In this document: piece after piece, positions 1-5,745 of the stretch
Position numbering within the stretch: position 1 is the stretch's first letter
How the letters are laid out: each line of letters begins with the position of its first letter
From: Spirochaeta sp.
GTDB taxonomy: Bacteria > Spirochaetota > Spirochaetia > DSM-27196 > Alkalispirochaetaceae
Assembly (NCBI GenBank): GCA_007117185.1
Contig: SKHA01000361.1
Location: 1 to 8,026 of the forward strand
Length of the DNA stretch: 8,026 nucleotides
Direction: 5' to 3'
Notes under the pieces: generated by a model
What the model saw: only the letters and a program-made list of their open reading frames with translations
Databases searched by the model: none
Told to the model about the DNA's origin: nothing
Position numbers and translations under genes: made by a program

Positions 1-66
1 CATTTTGCCCCTCACGAGGTCGCGGTGAAGGAGATGCAGCCCGGAGAGTGCTGGGAGTATTCTTGA
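1..66 (+). CDS. 3' end of an upstream gene (partial, function unknown)
   Basis: Frame 1 is open from the window edge to a TGA at 64-66. It gives a 21-residue C-terminus that begins HFAPHEVAVKEM and ends CWEYS. Frame 2 stops within the first 30 bases. Frame 3 stays open longer but reads as an arginine-rich, low-plausibility peptide, so frame 1 is the likelier coding frame. The run Ala-Pro-His-Glu-Val-Ala-Val resembles the closing beta strand of C-terminal beta-sandwich domains of some glycoside hydrolases, but this is far too short to assign. The stop lies 83 bp before the next start. No clear terminator hairpin with a T-run follows it, so some read-through into the transporter operon is possible. 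Confidence 0.45.
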   Translation, partial: HFAPHEVAVKEMQPGECWEYS

Positions 67-86
67 GATCCCCGGTCTGCTTTCCC

Positions 87-116
87 TTGACACGCTGACT
101 TGTATTATTGATATAT
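87..116 (+). promoter_or_regulatory. Candidate sigma-70-type promoter of the transporter operon
   Basis: A perfect -35 hexamer TTGACA lies at 87-92 in a stretch clearly richer in A/T than the surrounding genes. A 17-bp spacer puts the -10 at 110-115 (GATATA), a poor match of three bases in six, inside a run of alternating A and T. Transcription would begin near 122 and leave a short leader before the SD at 138. A perfect TATAAT at 129-134, with TTGATA at 108-113 and a short 15-bp spacer, is an alternative. A start from it would fall inside the SD, so it is less likely to drive translation of this gene. Confidence 0.45.
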
Positions 117-137
117 GAATTGACGTCATATAATCGC

Positions 138-144
138 AAGGAGG
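138..144 (+). promoter_or_regulatory. Ribosome binding site that fixes the binding-protein start
   Basis: The sequence AAGGAGG is a full match to the anti-SD core and sits 5 nt before the ATG at 150. It decides between that ATG and a possible in-frame upstream start at 108. The upstream start has no SD, would overlap the promoter region, and would add 14 polar residues ahead of what is otherwise an ordinary signal peptide. Confidence 0.85.
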
Positions 145-149
145 TTTTT

Positions 150-1280
150 ATGCGAAACGTTTTACGTACGATCACAGCGGTGCTGCTGGTCTTTGTCGTG
201 ATGGGACCGTTGTTTGCATCCGGTGCCGCCGAGGCCGACGATACAATCCACATCGCCCTGTCCGCGCCGATCACCGGAGACTGGTCCGAGTTCGGGATCA
301 ATTTCCAGCGCTCGGTAGAGCTGGCCATCAGCGAGCTGAACGCTCAGGGCGGCATTCTGGGGCGACAGGTTCGTCTGTCCGTGGGTGACACCCAGGGAAA
401 TCCGCAGCAGGCGGCCACCCTGGCGCAGCAGTGGACCAGCGATCCCACCGTTGTGGCCCAGATCGGCCCCTTTGCTTCCGGCCCGTCCATGGCGATGCAG
501 CCGATCTTTGATTCCGCCGGGATGGTTCAGCTTTCTCCCACTGCCAGCCACACCGAGTACGCTGGCGGGTCTCGCTGGAGTTTCGGAATTGTCGGCACCC
601 AGGCCGGTGAAGGCCCCTTCAACGCCAACTACGCCTACAACGAGATCGGTATCCGTAACATTGCAATTCTGCACATCAACAACGACTGGGGTATCGATAC
701 CGCCAACTTCTTCACCCGTGCGTTTGAGGGCCTTGGAGGCCGCGTTACCCGAACGGAGTTCTACTTCGAGGGTGAGAGCGACTTTACCGCAGTTCTCAGC
801 ACCCTGCGCGAATCCGGCGCTGATGGCCTGTTCATCGCTTCATTCTACAACGACGGCGCGGCGATCAACATCCAGCGGGATCGTCTCGGTTGGGGCGTTC
901 CGGTTATCGGTCCCACTTCGCTGTACTCGCCGCAGCTGATCGCTCTGGGCGGATCCTCCGTTGAAGGGTTGTTCACCGGTACCGGTTTCTTCACCCCCGA
1001 CCCGGACCCGGCGGTGCGCCAGTACGTCCAGTCGTTCCAGGCGAAATACGGGGCGCTGCCCAACTTTCACGCTGCTCTGGCCTACGACGCGATGAAGCTT
1101 CTGGCTGACGCGATCGAACGCGCCGGCAGCACCGACAGCGAGGCGATTCGCTCCGCCATGGCTGAGACCAGGGATTTCCCCGGGCTCGCCGGAAGCATCA
1201 CCTTCACCCCCGCTGGTGACGCCGTGAAGGGGTACCGCATGCTTCAGATCCGTAACGGCGAGTTCGTCGTTTACGACTGA
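150..1280 (+). CDS. Liv/HAAT-type ABC transporter substrate-binding protein
   Basis: Periplasmic solute receptor of the branched-chain amino acid (type I periplasmic fold, Peripla_BP_6/LivJ-LivK) family. It captures the solute and hands it to the permeases encoded downstream. The product has 376 residues. Residues 1-25 form a signal peptide: basic Arg-2 and Arg-6, a hydrophobic core at about 8-22, and a cleavage region Phe-Ala-Ser-Gly-Ala-Ala-Glu at 22-28. No lipobox cysteine is present, so it should be a soluble secreted protein. Family landmarks are the opening beta strand IHIALSAPITGDW (33-45), NAQGGILGR (64-72), the ligand-loop region IGPFASGPS (105-113), SPTAS (129-133), and NNDWGID (177-183), which corresponds to the usual NDYG-type turn. 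Serine and threonine residues around 110-113 and 129-133 lie where this family binds the ligand carboxylate/amino group. Ligand identity cannot be read; leucine, other amino acids, amides and aromatic acids are all known for the family. First gene of the operon, separated from the permease by a hairpin. Confidence 0.93.
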   Translation: MRNVLRTITAVLLVFVVMGPLFASGAAEADDTIHIALSAPITGDWSEFGINFQRSVELAISELNAQGGILGRQVRLSVGDTQGNPQQAATLAQQWTSDPTVVAQIGPFASGPSMAMQPIFDSAGMVQLSPTASHTEYAGGSRWSFGIVGTQAGEGPFNANYAYNEIGIRNIAILHINNDWGIDTANFFTRAFEGLGGRVTRTEFYFEGESDFTAVLSTLRESGADGLFIASFYNDGAAINIQRDRLGWGVPVIGPTSLYSPQLIALGGSSVEGLFTGTGFFTPDPDPAVRQYVQSFQAKYGALPNFHAALAYDAMKLLADAIERAGSTDSEAIRSAMAETRDFPGLAGSITFTPAGDAVKGYRMLQIRNGEFVVYD

Positions 1281-1304
1281 TCGACACTGACCCTGTTTTC
1301 GGAT

Positions 1305-1331
1305 GCTCCCCGTCCTGGTTGGGCGGGGAGC
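1305..1331 (+). other. Intercistronic hairpin between binding protein and permease
   Basis: An inverted repeat of 11 bp (1305-1315 pairing with 1321-1331, one G·T wobble) encloses a 5-nt loop, TGGTT. The arms are GCTCCCCGTCC and GGGCGGGGAGC. No T-run follows (next bases are TGTGTATAC), so it is not a canonical intrinsic terminator. It starts 25 nt after the binding-protein stop and ends 38 nt before the permease start. Such structures after binding-protein genes are known to protect the upstream message from 3' exonucleases or partly attenuate transcription, which keeps receptor levels above permease levels. That role here is inferred from position and shape. Confidence 0.75.
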
Positions 1332-1369
1332 TGTGTATACGGGGTACTGGCACCTGAAGGGGGACACCT

Positions 1370-2233
1370 GTGTTTATTCAGCAGCTGGTAAACGGCATCA
1401 CCCAGGGCAGCATGTTTGCCCTCCTGGCGATCTCATTCGGGATCGTTTACGGGACGCTTCGGCTTCTCAATTTTGCCACCGGATCGATGTACATGATCGG
1501 CGCCTATTTCGGGTGGCTCATGGTGCACCACGTTGCCTCCAATCTCTTTCTGGCGTTGCTGGCCGGGGCGGCTGCCGGGTACGTGGTGGGGTACATTCTG
1601 GAACGGTTTGCCTTCCGGGCGCTGCGTGGCGTGGCCCGTATCGCCTCTCTGATTTGTACCATTGGTTTTGCGATGTTCTTCAACGAGCTCATGTCCGTAG
1701 TCTTCGGGGCGGAGCGCAAAGCGATGCCCTCGTTTTACGCCGATACCGCCTTCGTAATTCAGGGCGTCTCGGTGAGCTGGTTGCAGATCATCCTCGTAAT
1801 GGTGGCGGCAACCGTTCTCATTCTGCTGCAGCTGCTGATCTACCGCACCAAACTGGGGCTGGCCATTCGCGCCGTCTCCCTCGATTTCAAGACCGCCAGC
1901 CTGATGGGCATTCCAACGGACCGGGTCATCTCGCTCACCTTTTCCCTGGCCGGAGCGGTGGCGGGGATTTCCGGGGTGCTTGCGGCAGCGTACTACAACG
2001 CTCTCTTTCCCTATATGGGGAACATGGCGGGACTCAAGTCGTTCTCGGCGGCGGTGTTCGGGGGGCTCACCTCGATCCCCGGGGCGATTCTTGGGGGGTA
2101 CCTGCTGGGTATCATCGAGAACTTCGCCGTTCAGTTCATTTCATCGGGGTATCGGGATATCATTGGATTTTCCATCCTGGTAATCTTCCTTCTCCTGCGT
2201 CCTCAGGGGCTGCTGGGACGCAAGACGGATTGA
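1370..2233 (+). CDS. livH: ABC transporter permease, LivH family
   Basis: Inner-membrane permease subunit that pairs with the LivM-type protein to form the channel of the importer. It has 287 residues, normal for LivH, and about eight hydrophobic membrane segments by eye (roughly 5-30, 38-52, 57-77, 90-113, 137-157, 187-208, 224-250 and 262-276). LivH landmarks are the N-terminal QQLVNGITQGSMFALLA (4-20), the NFATG motif at 34-38 (many relatives have His where Thr-37 is), a cytoplasmic coupling region RTKLGLAIRAVSLDF (159-173) followed by ASLMGI (176-181), GGLTSIPGAILGG (231-243), and the terminal LRPQGLLGR (276-284). The start is a GTG with a G-rich SD (GAAGGGGG, 1356-1363) 6 nt upstream; the resulting N-terminus matches the family, so no later start is needed. 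The stop is 7 nt before the next gene. The substrate is set by the binding protein and is not known to be leucine. Confidence 0.94.
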   Translation: MFIQQLVNGITQGSMFALLAISFGIVYGTLRLLNFATGSMYMIGAYFGWLMVHHVASNLFLALLAGAAAGYVVGYILERFAFRALRGVARIASLICTIGFAMFFNELMSVVFGAERKAMPSFYADTAFVIQGVSVSWLQIILVMVAATVLILLQLLIYRTKLGLAIRAVSLDFKTASLMGIPTDRVISLTFSLAGAVAGISGVLAAAYYNALFPYMGNMAGLKSFSAAVFGGLTSIPGAILGGYLLGIIENFAVQFISSGYRDIIGFSILVIFLLLRPQGLLGRKTD

Positions 2234-2240
2234 GGCAGCT

Positions 2241-3263
2241 ATGAAACTATCGTTATTTTTTCGGCGACACCGGATCGCCACCGCCGTGGTTATCGCCCTG
2301 TTTCTGGTGATTCTCCCGCAGGTCCTCACCAGCGCGTACCATCTGCGGGTGGCCACCCTGGTGGGGATTTACGTCCTGCTGGTGTCGGGGCTGAACATCA
2401 TCATCGGGTTTACCGGGATGTTTTCCCTGGGGCACGCGGCGTTTTACGGAATCGGGGCGTATACCTCGGCGATGCTCACCACCATGGTGGGGTGGAACTT
2501 CTGGGTAGCGCTGCCGGTGGCGGGTATTGTCGCGGCGCTGTTCGGGTCGCTTATCGGACTGGCAACGCTGCGGCTGCGCCGGGTCTTCCTGGCGTTCACC
2601 ACCCTTGGATTCGGCGAGATCGTCCGTATCCTGATCCTCAACCTGCGTTCAATTACCCGCGGTCCCATGGGGATCTCCGGTATTCCGGTGCCGAAGCTCT
2701 TCGGCTGGTCCTTTACCGGCCGGGGGTACTATTACCTGATTCTGGTTCTGGCCACCCTCACGGTGGCGACGATCTATCGCATGTACCACTCCCGGGTGGG
2801 GCGTGCGCTCATCGCGATCCGGGAAGATGAGACCGCCGCAGCCAGCATGGGAATCAACGTCTTCGGCCATAAGGTGCTGGCGTTCACCATGGGGTGTTTC
2901 TTTGCCGGTATCGCCGGCAGTTACTTTGCCCATTTTCAGCGTTTTGTCAGCGCTGACTCCTTCGCCAACCTGGAATCCTTCGCGATCATCACCATGCTGG
3001 CCCTCGGGGGCACCGGGTCGATCATCGGGCCCATTCTCGGGTCCACCATCCTGGTGCTGATCCCGGAGATCTTCCGGTTCCTGATGCGCTATCGCGGGGT
3101 GATCTACGGACTCACCCTGATCGTTGTTATTGTGTACCGCCCCGGTGGGCTGGCCAACGTGAAGGGGGTGTTCGAGAAACCCAAGCTGCCCAAACGGCCG
3201 GGGAAGGGGCGTTTCGGGTTCGGTCGTCGCCGTCCCGCCGCAGTGACGGGAGAGTCGGTATGA
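2241..3263 (+). CDS. livM: ABC transporter permease, LivM family
   Basis: Second inner-membrane permease subunit, partner of the LivH-type protein. It has 340 residues, slightly long because of a basic C-terminal tail (about 312-332, rich in Lys/Arg/Pro/Gly) that should lie in the cytoplasm. The family signature region runs from LNIIIGFTGMFSLGHAAF (51-68) into GIGAY (70-74). The coupling helix region is SRVGRALIAIRED (184-196) followed by AASMGIN (200-206). Later landmarks are GGTGSIIGPILGS (256-268) and YRPGGL (299-304). About eight or nine hydrophobic segments are visible. A GAGG at 2232-2235, overlapping the upstream stop, acts as SD 5 nt before the ATG. The stop TGA shares bases with the next ATG (ATGA, 3260-3263), indicating translational coupling to the ATPase gene. 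Confidence 0.95.
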   Translation: MKLSLFFRRHRIATAVVIALFLVILPQVLTSAYHLRVATLVGIYVLLVSGLNIIIGFTGMFSLGHAAFYGIGAYTSAMLTTMVGWNFWVALPVAGIVAALFGSLIGLATLRLRRVFLAFTTLGFGEIVRILILNLRSITRGPMGISGIPVPKLFGWSFTGRGYYYLILVLATLTVATIYRMYHSRVGRALIAIREDETAAASMGINVFGHKVLAFTMGCFFAGIAGSYFAHFQRFVSADSFANLESFAIITMLALGGTGSIIGPILGSTILVLIPEIFRFLMRYRGVIYGLTLIVVIVYRPGGLANVKGVFEKPKLPKRPGKGRFGFGRRRPAAVTGESV

Positions 3264-4027
3264 TTCTGAAAGTAAACACGTTGCGCAAGGCCTTTGGCGG
3301 ACTGGTGGCGGTAAACGACGTTGATCTGGAAGTGCAGCAGCAGACGATCCACGCCATTATCGGTCCCAACGGTGCGGGAAAGACCACCTTCTTCAACGCC
3401 CTGACGGCGATTATCCCCGCTGATTCCGGCACGGTGGTCTTTGAGGACCAGGAGATTCAGGGCCTTTCTACCCACGCGGTGGCTGAGCTGGGAATCGCCC
3501 GGACGTTTCAGAACATCCGCCTCTTTCCGTACCTTTCCGTCCTTGAAAACGTCAAGGTGGGAACCCATACCCGCAATCGCTATCGTCTGGCCGACGCGGT
3601 CCTGCGCACCCCCCGGTACCGCCGGGAGGAAAAGGAGGTCAACGAATCGGCGATGGCCCTCCTGGAGAAGATGGGAATTGCCGACAAGCACGACACCTTT
3701 GCCCGCAACCTTGCCTACGGTGATCAGCGCAAGCTGGAGATCGCTCGGGCGCTGGCAACGCGCCCGCGGCTGTTGCTGCTGGATGAACCTGCGGCGGGAA
3801 TGAACGCCCGGGAAACGGCAGGGCTGGATGAGATCATCCGTTCTCTCAAGGACGAAGGGTTCACCGTCCTGCTCATCGAACACGATATGAAACTGGTTAT
3901 GAGCATCGCCGACTGCATCACTGTGATCGACCACGGGGTCAAGATCTCCGAGGGGGTGGCCCGGGAGGTGCAGAACGACCCCAGGGTGATCGAGGCGTAT
4001 CTGGGCAAGCAGAAGGAGGGCGCATGA
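3260..4027 (+). CDS. livG: ABC transporter ATP-binding protein, LivG family
   Basis: Cytoplasmic ATPase that, with the LivF-type protein, powers the importer. It has 255 residues, the usual LivG length. All ABC motifs are intact: Walker A GPNGAGKTT (35-43), Q-loop RTFQN (81-85, Gln-84), a LivG-style signature LAYGDQRKLEIARAL (151-165), Walker B LLLLDEP (171-177) with catalytic Glu-176, and the switch His-208 in IEHDM (206-210). The insert between Q-loop and signature (about 96-130), with TRNRYRLADAVLRTPRYRREEKE, is typical of LivG and separates it from LivF. The C-terminal LivG extension ends VIEAYLGKQKEGA. The ATG overlaps the preceding stop by 4 nt, with GGGAG at 3248-3252 as SD. The gene overlaps the next one by the same ATGA arrangement. 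Confidence 0.96.
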   Translation: MILKVNTLRKAFGGLVAVNDVDLEVQQQTIHAIIGPNGAGKTTFFNALTAIIPADSGTVVFEDQEIQGLSTHAVAELGIARTFQNIRLFPYLSVLENVKVGTHTRNRYRLADAVLRTPRYRREEKEVNESAMALLEKMGIADKHDTFARNLAYGDQRKLEIARALATRPRLLLLDEPAAGMNARETAGLDEIIRSLKDEGFTVLLIEHDMKLVMSIADCITVIDHGVKISEGVAREVQNDPRVIEAYLGKQKEGA

Positions 4028-4737
4028 ACCTGCTGGAAATTGCTGATCTGCACGTCCATTACGGTGCGATCCACGCCCTGAAAGGGGTCTCCCTCAGCGT
4101 GGCCGAGGGGAGCCTGGTGACGCTGATCGGCGCCAACGGCGCGGGCAAGACCACCCTGCTCAACACCATCTCCGGAGCGGTCCCCGGCAGCGGCGGCAGC
4201 GTCCTCTTTCGGGGCGAGGAGATCCTCAACGAGCTGCCGCACCTCATCACCCGGCGGGGCATCGCCCACGTTCCGGAGGGTCGGAAGATCTTCAGCGAAC
4301 TCAGTGTTGAAGACAACCTGAACGTTGGCGCGTACATCCAGAAGGACAAGCAGCGCATCCGCACCCTCATCGAGCGCAACTACGAGCTCTTTCCCCGGCT
4401 GGCGGAGCGTCGCAGACAGGAGGGGGGGTCCCTTTCCGGGGGTGAACAGCAGATGCTGGCCATCGCCCGGGGGCTGATGTCCGACCCGACCCTTCTGCTT
4501 CTGGATGAGCCCAGTCTGGGGCTGGCACCGATCCTGGTGGAAACGGTGTTCAAACTGATCTCGGATATCAATGCAATGGGTGTGGCGGTGCTGCTGGTGG
4601 AGCAGAACGCCAACGTAGCCCTCCAGACAGCCACCTTTGGATACGTCATGGAGACGGGACAGATTACCATTGCCGACAAAGCATCAGCCCTGCTGAACAA
4701 CCCGGCGGTACAGAACGCCTATCTTGGGGTTGGTTGA
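4024..4737 (+). CDS. livF: ABC transporter ATP-binding protein, LivF family
   Basis: Second cytoplasmic ATPase of the importer, forming a heterodimer with the LivG-type protein. It has 237 residues. Motifs: Walker A GANGAGKTT (36-44), signature LSGGEQQ (137-143), Walker B LLLLDEP (157-163) with Glu-162, and D-loop SLGLAP (164-169). The Q-loop position reads VPEGRKIF (83-90), and the switch-His position is Gln-194 in LLVEQNAN (190-197). Both substitutions are normal for LivF proteins and help assign this copy to LivF rather than LivG. The C-terminus ends NAYLGVG, again family-typical. SD AAGGAGG at 4013-4019 lies inside the upstream gene, with 4-nt spacing, and the start overlaps the upstream stop (ATGA, 4024-4027). 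The last transporter gene is followed by only 38 nt with no hairpin terminator, so the enzyme genes are probably on the same transcript. Confidence 0.96.
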   Translation: MNLLEIADLHVHYGAIHALKGVSLSVAEGSLVTLIGANGAGKTTLLNTISGAVPGSGGSVLFRGEEILNELPHLITRRGIAHVPEGRKIFSELSVEDNLNVGAYIQKDKQRIRTLIERNYELFPRLAERRRQEGGSLSGGEQQMLAIARGLMSDPTLLLLDEPSLGLAPILVETVFKLISDINAMGVAVLLVEQNANVALQTATFGYVMETGQITIADKASALLNNPAVQNAYLGVG

Positions 4738-4764
4738 GCCAGGGCGGGCGTTCGCACACACAAC

Positions 4765-4770
4765 AGGAGG
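4765..4770 (+). promoter_or_regulatory. Ribosome binding site that fixes the URO-D-like start
   Basis: AGGAGG sits 5 nt before the ATG at 4776. The reading frame is open further upstream to a TTG at 4734 that overlaps the livF stop. That alternative has no SD placed for it and would add 14 residues without family resemblance. The ATG is therefore preferred. Confidence 0.85.
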
Positions 4771-4775
4771 ACACA

Positions 4776-5729
4776 ATGACCAAGAAACAACGAGTTGAAG
4801 CCAGTCTGGCCGGCAAGCCCTTTGACCGCCCCCCCGTATCGTTCTGGTACCACTTCGGGACACAGCACGAGAAGGGCGAACGCATCGCCGAGCTGGAGCT
4901 TGAGTTTGTGCGCTACTACGACCTGGACTATCTCAAGCTGATGAACGATTACTACTACCCCATGCCCGAGGGCCGGACGGAACTGAAGACCGCCGCAGAC
5001 CTGAAGGCGATCCAGCCCTTCGATATCCACAAGAGCCCCTGGGCGGAGCAGCTCAAGGCGATCGATATCCTGGCCCGGGAGCTCAAGGACGAGGTCTACT
5101 TTATCGACACCGTCTTCGACCCCTGGCAGATCCTGCTGCGCAACCTGGTGGGAGAGAACCTGATGGATCTGGTGCAGACCGCTCCGCAGGAGATTCTCAG
5201 CGCCCTGGAGATCATCACCGACAACGTGGTCAATTACTGCCGCGAGGCGATTCACCGGGGTGCAGCGGGGGTGTTTGTCTCCACTTTTTCCGCGGAAAAG
5301 CAGATGCCCAAAGAGGTGTACATGCGCTTTGCCTATCCCTTCGTGAAGAGGATCTTCGAGGAGTTGAAGGACCACGGGATCATGAACACGATCCACCTTC
5401 ACGATTACGGGATCTGGGTGGACGAGATGATTCAGGTGCCTGCGCAGATCATCTCCTACGAGGATACCGACCCGAGCAACCCGTCCATGCCGGAGCTCCG
5501 GAAGAAATGGTCCGGCAGTATCATGGCCGGGATGGACAAGAACCGCATCACCCGGGTGACCCCGGAGGCGGCGCGGCAGAACGCTCTGGCCGGGATTGCC
5601 GCCGGCGGGCCCACGCGATTTTTCCTGGCACCGGGGTGCAGCTTTCCCACCTGGATGTACCCCGACTCGGGAACGCTCATCGTGGACGCGGTGAAGGCTT
5701 CTGCCGGGACCGGAACGGCGTCGCGCTGA
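4776..5729 (+). CDS. Uroporphyrinogen decarboxylase-like (URO-D/MtaA superfamily) protein
   Basis: Cytoplasmic TIM-barrel protein of the URO-D superfamily, 317 residues. The superfamily covers HemE and the zinc-dependent corrinoid/coenzyme-M methyltransferases (MtaA, MtbA, CmuA domains). Recognition rests on the N-terminal TKKQRVEASLAGKPFDRPPV (2-21), the YDLDYLKLMNDYYYPMPEG stretch (48-66), VFVSTFSAEKQMPKEVYMRF (166-185), and the C-terminal GGPTRFFLAPGCSFP (277-291). It is not HemE: the arginine-rich RQAGRY substrate motif that should follow the Pro-Val segment is replaced by SFWYHFG (22-28). Methyltransferase members bind zinc with His-X-Cys and a distal Cys. Here the corresponding segment is IHLHDYG (206-212, His-207 and His-209), and Cys-288 lies in APGCSFP. 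A metal site with His-X-His plus Cys is possible. No corrinoid-protein or substrate-methyltransferase gene lies in the window. Operon position behind the importer suggests a role in metabolism of the imported solute. The reaction is unknown. Confidence 0.85.
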   Translation: MTKKQRVEASLAGKPFDRPPVSFWYHFGTQHEKGERIAELELEFVRYYDLDYLKLMNDYYYPMPEGRTELKTAADLKAIQPFDIHKSPWAEQLKAIDILARELKDEVYFIDTVFDPWQILLRNLVGENLMDLVQTAPQEILSALEIITDNVVNYCREAIHRGAAGVFVSTFSAEKQMPKEVYMRFAYPFVKRIFEELKDHGIMNTIHLHDYGIWVDEMIQVPAQIISYEDTDPSNPSMPELRKKWSGSIMAGMDKNRITRVTPEAARQNALAGIAAGGPTRFFLAPGCSFPTWMYPDSGTLIVDAVKASAGTGTASR

Positions 5730-5745
5730 CCCGGTAATCCCCACC

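Noticed and set aside
1351..1370. The hexamer CACCTG occurs twice, 14 nt apart, just before the livH GTG.
   Set aside because: Two copies of a 6-mer in GC-rich DNA are easily due to chance, and the second copy includes the start codon.
1303..2244. A 313-codon plus-strand frame overlapping livH.
   Set aside because: It is rich in Arg, Gly and His, without membrane segments, whereas the livH frame gives a textbook permease. It also begins inside the intercistronic hairpin.
3104..3934. A 276-codon minus-strand open frame across the livM/livG junction.
   Set aside because: It is a shadow of two clear ABC-transporter genes that overlap by ATGA; no family resemblance and no SD.
4024..4737. Glu in the Q-loop position and Gln in place of the switch His in the LivF-type ATPase.
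   Set aside because: These look like inactivating changes but are the usual state in LivF proteins, so they are not evidence of degeneration.
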